A stretch of DNA of 64,000 nucleotides from Curtobacterium sp. MCPF17_052. Lineage in GTDB: Bacteria; Actinomycetota; Actinomycetes; Actinomycetales; Microbacteriaceae. The stretch covers positions 1 to 64,000 of the forward strand of contig NZ_QKSD01000003.1 of the NCBI RefSeq assembly GCF_003234085.1, given 5' to 3'. A model generated the notes under the pieces. The model was not told where the DNA came from. It was given only the letters and a program-made list of their open reading frames with translations, and did no database searches. This document shows positions 33,222 to 41,226 of the stretch, piece after piece (positions within the stretch are counted from its first letter, which is position 1; each line of letters begins with the position of its first letter). The translations under genes were made by a program, and so were the position numbers.

Positions 33222-33805
33222 CGGTGGGCCCAGCTTTCGATGATGCGAGTGATCGCGGCGGCGGGGTAACCCGCCATCAGCCACTGGCGCGGGGTCAGAG
33301 CGGCTTCGGCGGAAAGGGTGGGTTGTGGCAGAGTCATTAAGCCCGCCAAGGTCTGCGGTGCGACACGGGCTTCTCGTGCCCCGGCGACGATCGCGGGCAA
33401 CCCGGGCAGCAAACGCGTGGGCAGTGCGTCGGTGTATTGCCATCGCGGGATCCTGACGCTCCCGGCGATCTCGACCGTGAGAACGTGTCCGTCCTCGACC
33501 ATGGCGGCGAGCGGCTCCGCCTCGATTCGGAGGAGACGGGCAGCAGTTGCCAGGGAGTCAGATCCAGCAACGGCGACGGCGACGTTCTCGGCTGCATACA
33601 GCTGGAAGGCGCCTGCCGCGATCTGTTCGACAGCGTCCTGCATCTCAGGATCGTCCAGCTTCAGGGGCGTTGAGACTGGCGTCCTATCGGGAGGACCGCT
33701 GCGCTGCAACGCGTAGAGGATGGCGCGATAGAACGCATCCGGGTTCATGTCGTAGAGGTGCAGCAGATGATCGATGCGATCCGTCAGCTCGTTCGTTCCA
33801 GTCAT
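33218..33805 (-). CDS. hypothetical helical protein of the integrase-like/DDE locus
   Basis: 195 residues starting MTGTNELTDRIDHLLHLYDM, with an AGGAGGA site upstream of the ATG. Contains ATAARLLRIEAEPLAAMVED, an HTH-like stretch, followed by VRIPRWQYTDALPTRLLPG, as in excisionase-type winged helices, and ends TPRQWLMAGYPAAAITRIIE. This combination (helix-turn-helix, wing with IPRWQ, C-terminal LTPRQWL) resembles HTH-type antitoxin or regulator proteins. Its stop overlaps the next gene (ATGA). Confidence 0.55.
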   Translation of the reverse strand: MTGTNELTDRIDHLLHLYDMNPDAFYRAILYALQRSGPPDRTPVSTPLKLDDPEMQDAVEQIAAGAFQLYAAENVAVAVAGSDSLATAARLLRIEAEPLAAMVEDGHVLTVEIAGSVRIPRWQYTDALPTRLLPGLPAIVAGAREARVAPQTLAGLMTLPQPTLSAEAALTPRQWLMAGYPAAAITRIIESWAHR

Positions 33806-33870
33806 AGGTGGTCCTCCTCATCGTTACGTTTCTGTGGTTCTTGGGAGGGCAGTGGCCCTCGTGGTGTGGG

Positions 33871-34095
33871 TCAGGAACCGGTCAAAGGGGTGCCGAACCG
33901 TCCCGGGTCGCGACCCTGTTCGCGGGCGTTGTCACGGTCTGCGAGATGCAGTTGGACGAGGTGGCGCGCCCATTCCGGATCGTCTGTGGCTTTCGCTGTG
34001 GCCGTGCGAAGCGCGACGGTGTACTTGGCGTAGGCAGGGTCGCCGCTTCGCTGGAGGAGGCGGGCCACTCGTTTGATGTCGGGGTCCTGAGTCAT
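33871..34095 (-). CDS. small hydrophilic protein
   Basis: 74 residues from the ATG at 34095 (MTQDPDIKRVARLLQRSGDP), with GGAAT-type spacing upstream. All-helical and highly charged: YAKYTVALRTATAKATDD, HLVQLHLADRDNAREQGRDP. No family recognised. It lies between the metallophosphoesterase and the helical gene on the same strand, 65 bases before the latter. The 218 bases upstream of it contain no gene I can support. Confidence 0.5.
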   Translation of the reverse strand: MTQDPDIKRVARLLQRSGDPAYAKYTVALRTATAKATDDPEWARHLVQLHLADRDNAREQGRDPGRFGTPLTGS

Positions 34096-34313
34096 CGGGA
34101 TTCCTTCGTGGTGTTGGTCCGGGGCCATCTCGTACGTGTGTAGGAAGACGGTGGCTGCGCTCAGTCAGGCAGTGGTGAGCGCATGTGGCTGGACTGTCCT
34201 CGCGGTGACGATCGGCGGACGTGTGTCGGGACGGCGATCGGACTTGCGGGTGGGGGCGACTGGTGCCACAGCCAGTGGTCCGGCGTCGCTCAGGTGTTGC
34301 GAAGCCGGGGGTG

Positions 34314-35270
34314 TCATCGACTCGGCGGGGCTTCGCTCCAGTCGAAGTCGAGGAAACGGTCGTGGCTGACGGTGAGAACGCCGACGTTGCCGGGCTTGCC
34401 GGCAACGGCGAGACTGAAGGTGGATCGTCCGTCGGCTGTGTGCGCTTCGCCACGGACGTGCATGTGCCCGTGGAAGGTTCGGGATGGGGTGACGGCGGCG
34501 ACGAGGTCGGTGATCAGTGCGCGGGATTGCGCCGATCGTGCAAGCCGTTCCGGCACCCAGCGGTTCGGTCGGCCGGTGATGGCGTCGACTTCTGCGATGC
34601 CGGCGTCGGGAGGCTCATGAGTGAGAAGCACGTCAACCCGTCCGCCGCGGCTGGCCCGGTGAACGTCAGCACGCGTTGGCGATTCGTGGATGCTCCACGA
34701 GCTGCTGCCGGGTCCACGGTCCACGGACACTGCTCCACCGAACGACATGAAGGTGGCTTGCCCGATTTGGAACCGGAAGCCCCTCGGTGCGACCCAGATT
34801 CGGGCGCTGATCCGATACATGCGCTCCGGGTGCCGTTCGAACTCGTCGTGGAGTTGGTCCCACCAGTCGTGGTTACCCGCAGTGAGGATCAGCCGGTTGA
34901 AGTGGAGCTGTCCGAGGAGTTCATCGAGGTCGCTGATGAAGCGGCGCCCTGGTAGGCCGGTGCTGGTGCTGCGCGGGGCTTCGTATCGGAGGTCGCCGAG
35001 GTGCAGAATCGTCAGGATGTCGGGTGCCCGCCGTCGCAGCGATACGAGCGTCGCTGCGACTGATGGCAAGTCTGATTCCCAGTCGCCCGCGATCGCGACT
35101 CGACGCTCGTGGGGGTAAGTCAAGTCGAAGCTTGCCGCTCCGGTCGGGGTCGGCCAGAGGCGGCGCTGGCCTGACGATAGGCGGGTGGTTTGGCGGGGAA
35201 CGTGATGCTGGTTGGCGGTTTCGATGGCGGGCGGCACCGGAGCGGAGTTTACCTGGGTCGGATGCGTCAT
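34314..35270 (-). CDS. calcineurin-like metallophosphoesterase
   Basis: 318 residues from the ATG at 35270, seven bases after AAAGGAG; a longer reading runs through low-complexity sequence. The dimetal phosphoesterase set is complete: VAIAGDWESD (first Asp), LTILHLGDLRYE (GD), LILTAGNHDWWDQ (GNHD), VDVLLTHEPPD (His) and TFHGHMHVRGE (GHxH). So it is probably an active phosphodiesterase or phosphatase, on nucleic acid, cyclic nucleotide or protein. It starts 94 bases after the DDE gene and belongs to the same minus-strand locus. Confidence 0.85.
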   Translation of the reverse strand: MTHPTQVNSAPVPPAIETANQHHVPRQTTRLSSGQRRLWPTPTGAASFDLTYPHERRVAIAGDWESDLPSVAATLVSLRRRAPDILTILHLGDLRYEAPRSTSTGLPGRRFISDLDELLGQLHFNRLILTAGNHDWWDQLHDEFERHPERMYRISARIWVAPRGFRFQIGQATFMSFGGAVSVDRGPGSSSWSIHESPTRADVHRASRGGRVDVLLTHEPPDAGIAEVDAITGRPNRWVPERLARSAQSRALITDLVAAVTPSRTFHGHMHVRGEAHTADGRSTFSLAVAGKPGNVGVLTVSHDRFLDFDWSEAPPSR

Positions 35271-35364
35271 GGGGTCTCCTTTGCGGAAATCCAGGGGGTG
35301 GTGGGCGCGCCGGCGGGTGGGGTGCGCCGATCGTGTCGTCGGCGCGCCCCGTCCGGGTTCTGTG

Positions 35365-37071
35365 TCAGCTGGTTGCGCGGCTGCGGCGTCGGGGCTGCAG
35401 GTGGGTGGGGGCGACTTTGGGCTTACGTCGGCGCTGCGGGGCGACGTCTGGGGCGGAGGTGGGACGGGCGGGGTCGGTGGTGCCGTATGCGTCACGGAGC
35501 ATGCTGATGTTCACTGCAATGCAGTTCAGGACCAGCACGAGCGTGTTTGCGGTGGTCCCGAACACGTGGGTGCTGTGACGACGCATCGAACCTCGCCAGT
35601 ACTTCAGCTGCGAGTTCTGGCTTTCCACCATGTTGCGCAGCCCGTAGTAGGCGGCCCACTTGGTGGTGCCGTAGACGTACTGCTGGCGCTCCCACGCTCC
35701 TTCCGCGGCGGAGATCACCTTCGTCGCCGCGCAGGCACACGGCTCCCCCGGCACGCAGTTGCTGCGGGGCACGTGCGCGCCGAGCCGTGACGAGGGCGGG
35801 TAGTTCGGGCAGCGAAGGTGCCCAGCGCGCGCAGGGCCCTTGTACTGGATGTCGCCGTTGTCGAAGCGTCGGTTGGGGACGAACGCCCACTGTGCGCGCT
35901 CGTCGTAGCGGGCGAGTAGGTCGTCGCGTTCCTTCCGGCTGGTGCGTGCTTTGAATCCGGGCAGCTTCCGCATCCGGGTGGGCAGCGACGTTGGGAACAG
36001 GGTTCCGTCGAGCCAGAACGCTCCGGGGAGGCTGTCCGAGGGGTGTGGGCGACGCTGGCTGGTGTGGAGATCGTGGACGTACTTCAGGCCACGGGCGGCG
36101 AGCGGCTTCGCCCACGCTTCGGACTTCGCGTGGCTGTATCCACGGTCAGCAGTGAGGTGGTCGAACTGGATGCCGCCGTGCAGTGAGTCCAGCAGGTCCA
36201 AACCTGCCTGGGCCTTGTAGCTGCCCGCCGGTCGCACTGCTACACCGCGGATGAGGGGTACCCAGAACTTCGATCCCGGATTGCCGGCGTCGACCAGCAG
36301 GTGCGCGTCGTACCCGTTGAACGCGTTCGTGGCTCGCCCGTCAGTCTTGGTTCGCCAACCGATGCGGGCCTGCAAGTCGGCGCTGACGATCTTCCGCCTG
36401 TCGAGGTGCCCAATCTTCGGCCACTCGTTGGGGTCCTCGTTCCACTCCCGGTTCGGGGCGGAGTCGTCGGGCTCGTACTCATCGAGGCTGTCCGGCCGCT
36501 TCGTCCACGCGCGTGCGCGGGCGTGAGTTTCGATGTCGGTGGAGTCGATCGCCTGCACCTGCGTCCACGGCAGCGGCGCCCTCCAGCCGTGCAGCTTCCA
36601 GGACCCCGAGAGCAGGGAGTTCGCGAACTCGTCCAAGCTCAACAGGTCCGGTCGGCGGACACTGATGATCGTGCCGTTGGGGTCGATGCGGCGGTCGCTT
36701 CCGTCGGGCTCCAACGCTTCGGCCAGTGCTTTGAATGTGGTCTGGAAGTTGAAGTAGGTCCACCCTTGCGGGACACCCAGTCGACGCAGCTGTCCGGGGG
36801 CAAGGGCGCTGACCCAGCGGGCGATGTCGGCGATCTTCACGTCCCGCTTGGGGTCCTGCACCTTGAACGCGATGCTGGCGGCGAGCATCGCTGCGAAGCT
36901 GACGTGCCGTCCACGTCCCGGGGTGGTGCGCTCCAGCTTGTCGAGGAGTGGCAGCAGGCTGGAGCTGGAGAGGATGGTCAGGGCGGTAGAGATCGCTTCG
37001 ACGCGATCCATGGGGCGACCTTCGGGCAGCCAGGTCGGCATCGGGTTGTGGGAGTCGGTGGTGTTCGTCAT
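35365..37071 (-). CDS. DDE transposase-like protein
   Basis: 568 residues. A helical N-terminal region (FAAMLAASIAFKVQDPKRDV, then IADIARWVSALAPGQLRRLG) is followed by an RNase-H-like DDE core with all three acids in context: Asp176 in VQAIDSTDIETHA, Asp309 in FDHLTADRGYSHA and Glu483 in LRNMVESQNSQLKYWRG. A cysteine-bearing insert (LRCPNYPP, then NCVPGEPCACAATKV) lies before the Glu. The ATG overlaps the stop of the integrase-like gene (ATGA), which is unusual for an ordinary insertion sequence. No terminal inverted repeats flank the gene that I can see. Confidence 0.8.
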   Translation of the reverse strand: MTNTTDSHNPMPTWLPEGRPMDRVEAISTALTILSSSSLLPLLDKLERTTPGRGRHVSFAAMLAASIAFKVQDPKRDVKIADIARWVSALAPGQLRRLGVPQGWTYFNFQTTFKALAEALEPDGSDRRIDPNGTIISVRRPDLLSLDEFANSLLSGSWKLHGWRAPLPWTQVQAIDSTDIETHARARAWTKRPDSLDEYEPDDSAPNREWNEDPNEWPKIGHLDRRKIVSADLQARIGWRTKTDGRATNAFNGYDAHLLVDAGNPGSKFWVPLIRGVAVRPAGSYKAQAGLDLLDSLHGGIQFDHLTADRGYSHAKSEAWAKPLAARGLKYVHDLHTSQRRPHPSDSLPGAFWLDGTLFPTSLPTRMRKLPGFKARTSRKERDDLLARYDERAQWAFVPNRRFDNGDIQYKGPARAGHLRCPNYPPSSRLGAHVPRSNCVPGEPCACAATKVISAAEGAWERQQYVYGTTKWAAYYGLRNMVESQNSQLKYWRGSMRRHSTHVFGTTANTLVLVLNCIAVNISMLRDAYGTTDPARPTSAPDVAPQRRRKPKVAPTHLQPRRRSRATS

Positions 37072-38009
37072 GCGGTGTGCCCGGCGAGGGCGCGTGCGAC
37101 CTCGCTGGTGTCCTTTCTGTGCAGGTGGGGAAGCAGGTGTGTGAAGCGGAAGTCGGTGACTCCCGCGACGTCGACGAAGGTGGCGAGTTGAATGTCCTCG
37201 TTCAGAACGGACACCATCCAGGTGGCACGGAGGCGACGTACTTCCAGCGGTGGCGCCCAGGATGGGATCTCCAGCAGCGCCTTGATGCGGGAAAATGGGT
37301 CCCGCTGATGCGGTTTGAACGGTCCGAGTAGCGGCTCCTCGGGGTGCTCGAACGCCAGCTCCAACACGTCGTGCGCGTGCTCGCGCCGGATCGGGACGGT
37401 GCGCTCCCGGTCGCCGCGGACGTGCACCATGACGAGGTCGTCGCGCTGTTCGACGTCGGCGCCAGTGATCCGTTCCAGCTCAGGCCCACGGAATCCGCCG
37501 CCCAATCCCAGCCGCACGGCGCCGCGGCATGCGCGCCGACGCCGCTCGGTTGCTTGGATGTCGGCCAGGCTGATCAGTCGGTGCTGCTCGAGGGAGGAGT
37601 ACGGCTCCGCGGCGGCGGGCTTCGGGAACCGGGTTTCCGGTGGCGGCCACGCGACCCGACGGGTGATCGTCCGGCCCACCAGGCGGAGTGATCCGCGCTG
37701 CGTGGACCGGGAGTGTTCGCCGTGCTCGGTTAGCTCAGTCTGGACGTACCACTCCACGTTTTCTGGAGTGAACAGCACTTCTGGCTCGAGGGGGATGTCG
37801 TGCTTGTGAGCGAAGCGGGCGAACTGGCAGACGTACATGGTGTTCTTGTACGCCGCCGTCGGAGTCGCGGCGTTGACGCTTCGTGCCCATCCGATGAGCT
37901 GCTCGCGTGCTGCGACGAACCAGCGCTCGTCGCAGAACCGGGGCCGGTAGCGGGCGTAAACCTCGTCGGTGGTGTGCGCCCACACGCCGCCGACGTATGC
38001 GCGGCTCAC
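37068..38009 (-). CDS. tyrosine-recombinase-like protein lacking the catalytic tyrosine
   Basis: 313 residues from the GTG at 38009, which overlaps the upstream stop (GTGA); a second GTG lies three bases before. An SAM-like N-terminal domain is followed by a catalytic-fold domain: box I LGLGGGFRGPELERITGADV (Arg175 kept), basic strand VHVRGDRERTVPIRR, box II VRRLRATWMVSVLN (Arg262 kept, both usual His missing). The final helix THLLPHLHRKD has no Tyr where the nucleophile should be. So it probably binds DNA without cutting by the classical route. The next gene, the DDE protein, overlaps it by four bases. Confidence 0.75.
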   Translation of the reverse strand: MSRAYVGGVWAHTTDEVYARYRPRFCDERWFVAAREQLIGWARSVNAATPTAAYKNTMYVCQFARFAHKHDIPLEPEVLFTPENVEWYVQTELTEHGEHSRSTQRGSLRLVGRTITRRVAWPPPETRFPKPAAAEPYSSLEQHRLISLADIQATERRRRACRGAVRLGLGGGFRGPELERITGADVEQRDDLVMVHVRGDRERTVPIRREHAHDVLELAFEHPEEPLLGPFKPHQRDPFSRIKALLEIPSWAPPLEVRRLRATWMVSVLNEDIQLATFVDVAGVTDFRFTHLLPHLHRKDTSEVARALAGHTA

Positions 38010-38317
38010 CACGCTGCCGCCCGCGTGCGGCGGCGGATGCGGGAGCGGTCGGGCGTGCGGGTCCCTGGGCGGCTGCGCGTGGCGGGACGTCTCCGCGGGT
38101 AGGGCGGGACGACGTGTGGTGCTTCGACTGGCTCGGCATGGTGTCCGGGCATGACGGTGTGAAGGGTCGACGAAACCAGGGGTTGCGCGATGCCGGAGCG
38201 GTGTGTAGCCTTGGGGTAATCTTTTTGGCGAGAGATACCTCGAAGGCCATCACCCTGCGGATGTTCCGCTCCGGTGGTGGCTTTTGTGGTTTCGCCGCCG
38301 TATCGGCGGCTGTGCAT
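38006..38317 (-). CDS. small basic Pro/Arg-rich protein
   Basis: 103 residues from the ATG at 38317, with GAGGAA 7 bases upstream. Composition is polar and basic: AEHPQGDGLRGISRQKDYPK, HTVMPGHHAEPVEAPHVVPP, and an Arg-rich end (RTPDRSRIRRRTRAAAW). Probably disordered and able to bind nucleic acid. Its stop overlaps the integrase-like start as GTGA, the main reason to accept it as a gene. No family recognised. Confidence 0.5.
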   Translation of the reverse strand: MHSRRYGGETTKATTGAEHPQGDGLRGISRQKDYPKATHRSGIAQPLVSSTLHTVMPGHHAEPVEAPHVVPPYPRRRPATRSRPGTRTPDRSRIRRRTRAAAW

Positions 38318-38366
38318 GGTGAGTTCCTCGTGCTCCTCCCTGTCCGTGGACAGTGGGTTGGGGGCG

Positions 38367-39104
38367 TTAGCCCATCGGTCCGGCGATGTCCTCACCGGAT
38401 GTCTTGTCGACCTCGCCGAGGCGCCGGCCGCGGGGAGGCTTGCGCTTCCCGAGCATCGCGGTCGACTCGTAGCGTCCACGCCCCGTGCGAGTCAGCTCCC
38501 CGCGCTTGACCATCGAGTCGATAGTCGAGTGCAGGATGTTGCTCGATGATGAATGGACGAGATCCACGCCGAGCGTCTTGCGGAGATCAGCGAGCGTGAA
38601 CTCCCGCCGGTACGGGATCGCCGCTCGCACGGTGGCGGCGAATGGGACCCCGAGTTGCGACTCGGGCGTCTCGGCTATCCGCTTCCGAAGCCCACGGTCG
38701 CGGAGCTGCGCATGGCTTCGCTCCCAATCCATGTTGAGCTTCGAGCCCCACGCGGGGTTATATGGATCGTTGACGTCCGCGAGTCCCTGCAGGTCGCCCT
38801 GCACGCTGGCGGCAACGTGCATGAGCGTCTCGATTGCTGACTCGATCTCGTGCAGTTGCGACTGCCGCTCGGCCGTCAGATCTTCCTTACTCATCACACG
38901 CTTCCCTCCTCGTCTCCTCATGGTGACAGGACGAAAGCGGGCGGCCGCGACTTCGAGGGAGTTGCTCTTGACCGAACGGCCATACAGTACGCCTTGAACG
39001 TCGCGGAGCATCTCGCGGAGCTGCGGACCGATCGTCGCATCGTCAAGGAACCGCTGTAGCTCGCGGCTCTGCAGGTACCGTTTCCCGTGCACAAGCTTGT
39101 TCAA
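38367..39104 (-). CDS. winged-helix-like DNA-binding protein, start uncertain
   Basis: 245 residues from a TTG at 39104. A shorter product from ATG 38894 (175 residues) has the best ribosome-binding site, GGAGGG 7 bases upstream. The C-terminal part looks like a winged helix: YRREFTLADLRKTLGVDLVH, SSSNILHSTIDSMVKRGELT, RTGRGRYESTAML. Upstream of the TTG the same frame stays open and protein-like to about 39370 (GWPFSPADQPNLAGEPIHFI, then RREEVARRYELSVHQLNKLV-like helices) without a start codon, so the gene may have lost its 5' end. It lies between the two integrase-like genes. Confidence 0.55.
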   Translation of the reverse strand: MNKLVHGKRYLQSRELQRFLDDATIGPQLREMLRDVQGVLYGRSVKSNSLEVAAARFRPVTMRRRGGKRVMSKEDLTAERQSQLHEIESAIETLMHVAASVQGDLQGLADVNDPYNPAWGSKLNMDWERSHAQLRDRGLRKRIAETPESQLGVPFAATVRAAIPYRREFTLADLRKTLGVDLVHSSSSNILHSTIDSMVKRGELTRTGRGRYESTAMLGKRKPPRGRRLGEVDKTSGEDIAGPMG

Positions 39105-39432
39105 CTGGTGGACTGACAGCTCGTATCGGCGCGCAACTTCCTCACGAATCTGATGTTGCGAGTACTCATACGTTCTCGCCTCGCTCCACAGCAGGCGAAG
39201 CGAGCGGATGTCCTGCTCCAGGTTCCAGGCGACGATCGCTGTCAGGATGAAGTGGATCGGCTCACCGGCCAGATTCGGCTGATCTGCTGGTGAAAACGGC
39301 CATCCAAGCCCGAACTTCTGCCGGGCGTGCTCGTGAGGTTGAGCAGAGTCAGCGGGCCCACCGAACTCTACAGTTCAGCCCGTCAACCTCACAACATGCA
39401 TACTCTGAGTGGCAGAACGCGCGAAACAGCTG

Positions 39433-40440
39433 TCACATGCTGCCGACGCAACTCACAGAGGCCTCGCCGGGGCTGGCCTCGAGGGTGACATCCGCCATCG
39501 CCGAGAGACTGAGGTGGTCATCGTCGTCATGTAGCGCGGGGAGCAGCAGGGGCAAATCCAACGTCTGCAACCCTGCAGCCGTCAAGACCGCCCGCAGCGG
39601 AACACGCCGATTCAACATGTTCACCAGCCAAGTGTTCCGAAGCCGCCGCGGATCAAACGAAGGCAACGCCTCGGGAACTTCAATTTCCCGCCGAATCACC
39701 TTCAGCGGGTCATAGGTTGCCGACCCGCTCGAAGCGTGAGCAAGCGTCTCCCCGCGCGCTTCAACCAGCAGCTCACGCAGCCACTGCGCATAGGCCGAGT
39801 CGACTGCAATTACCCGATTCGGCATCCGACTCTTCACCGTGTGCTTCTCCGTGACACGCACCACGAAGAAGCCGTCACGCCACTCAATGTCCGACTCATC
39901 GACGAATCGCAACTCGTTATGTTTCAAGCCCGCACCGTGATGCAGCGCCAACGCCGCTCGCATGTAACGCGACCTCCGCACCGTCGCTTGCGTCGCAGCT
40001 ACTTCCCGGAACCAATCAACCTGCGCAGACGAGTAGGGCGCACTCAGTTTCTCGTCCTTCGGCGCCGCAACACGAACCTTCCACGGCGCGCGACGAGTCG
40101 CAGCACGCCCCACACGAGTAATCGCCCACCGAGCAACCACATGCGTATTCGAAACCCACTCCCGCCGGTCCCCCGTCGAGAGATACTCATCCAACCGGTC
40201 CGGCGTGAACACGGCTTCAACGTTCTCCGCCAGATCCTGCGCATGCGCCCACATCACGAACGGCGCAACGTTGTACATGAGCCGGTAGGCGTCAGCGGTC
40301 GTCGCCGGCTTCGCCTTCATGACCGCAGCACGCGCGAAATCGCCGCCCGCAACCGTCCAGTACTCAGACACGGCCTGCGGACGGTAGTTCTCAATCGCCG
40401 CGGCGATCGCCGCCGGCGCCGGATCCTGATCAGTTCCCAT
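39433..40440 (-). CDS. second tyrosine-recombinase-like protein lacking catalytic residues
   Basis: 335 residues from the ATG at 40440. Same fold and motifs as the protein at 37068-38009: LHHGAGLKHNELRFVDESDI for box I (Lys173 replaces Arg), VVRVTEKHTVKSRMPNRVIA for the beta-hairpin lysine region, and RRLRNTWLVNMLNRRVPLRA for box II (Arg268 kept). TLDLPLLLPALHDDDD comes where the GHxxxxTxxxY end should be, with no Tyr. It is the gene nearest tRNA-Ser(GCT), the usual place of an integrase, yet it looks catalytically dead. It is 328 bases upstream of the winged-helix gene on the same strand. Confidence 0.72.
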   Translation of the reverse strand: MGTDQDPAPAAIAAAIENYRPQAVSEYWTVAGGDFARAAVMKAKPATTADAYRLMYNVAPFVMWAHAQDLAENVEAVFTPDRLDEYLSTGDRREWVSNTHVVARWAITRVGRAATRRAPWKVRVAAPKDEKLSAPYSSAQVDWFREVAATQATVRRSRYMRAALALHHGAGLKHNELRFVDESDIEWRDGFFVVRVTEKHTVKSRMPNRVIAVDSAYAQWLRELLVEARGETLAHASSGSATYDPLKVIRREIEVPEALPSFDPRRLRNTWLVNMLNRRVPLRAVLTAAGLQTLDLPLLLPALHDDDDHLSLSAMADVTLEASPGEASVSCVGSM

Positions 40441-40691
40441 GACACCAAAGAGCCTAGGCGTCACTCGAAGGGTGCGAGTTCTCACGACAGACGCAACGGC
40501 ACCAAACCCGCAAACGCGCCATGACGAGGCGAGGGTCAACCAGGCTACGGTCGGAGCGCACACCGCCAGCACCACCCCTGCAGCCCCACAGGCAGAGGCA
40601 TCAAGCGGCATCAGATTCAATCGCCGCAGCCCCGCCTCGATCGAAGTCGGCGAGCGAAGGGGCTGAGAACAGAGGGGCAACATCGCCTTCA

Positions 40692-40735
40692 CGCCGGGGA
40701 TCCGGCCCACTCATTCGTGAACCCGATCCCCGGCG
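40692..40735. terminator. hairpin downstream of tRNA-Ser(GCT)
   Basis: An 11-bp perfect stem (cgccggggatc / gatccccggcg) around a 22-base loop, ending 22 bases past the 3' end of the minus-strand tRNA. It fits a terminator for the tRNA transcript and marks resumption of core-like sequence at the right edge of the island. Confidence 0.65.
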
Positions 40736-40756
40736 ATTCGACAACTTGCCGGAGTG

Positions 40757-40845
40757 CGGAGACGGAGGGATTTGAACCCTCGGTCCCCGAAAGGGGACTC
40801 CACCTTAGCAGGGTGGTGCACTCGGCCTGACTATGCGACGTCTCC
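40757..40845 (-). tRNA. tRNA-Ser(GCT)
   Basis: 89-nt class II tRNA. The acceptor stem GGAGACG pairs fully with CGTCTCC and the discriminator is G. The anticodon stem is CCACC/GGTGG around CTGCTAA (anticodon GCT). It has a long variable arm (GTCCCC...GGGGAC) and the T-arm GAGGGTTCAAATCCCTC. No CCA is encoded. The 3' end faces the accessory region, a classic integration position, but no duplicate of its 3' end was found at the left edge. Confidence 0.95.
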
Positions 40846-41226
40846 AGGTGTTCGACGACGAGCATACAGGAGGTCGGGCGGACTCTCGACCCGCCGGATC
40901 GCCGTCAGCGGAGCCGCAGTCGTGCCCGATGAGCGGGCATCTGCGGCTCCGTTCTCATCGGTCCCCCGAAGTGGGGACGATGGGGGGTTGCCGTTGTGTA
41001 CCCCGGTGCATAGTCTCATCGTGACGTGGCATCACATTCCGGGGGGTCACAACCCCGTCGCCGCGACACAGCACCCAGCACCCAGCAAGAGCACGCAGTA
41101 CAGCACCCAGACGTCGCTCCCCGTGGCCTGGGCCTGACGCCCCCGATCGTCAGCGCCCGCCCGGGGAGCGACTTGGTTCCGCGACGGCATGGTGACGTCC
41201 GTCGCGCACGGCGACACCGGTTCCAC

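Noticed and set aside
40757..40845. Proof of integration into tRNA-Ser(GCT)
   Set aside because: No direct repeat of the tRNA 3' end was found on the left side, and the tRNA keeps its own hairpin terminator, so the attachment site is not shown.
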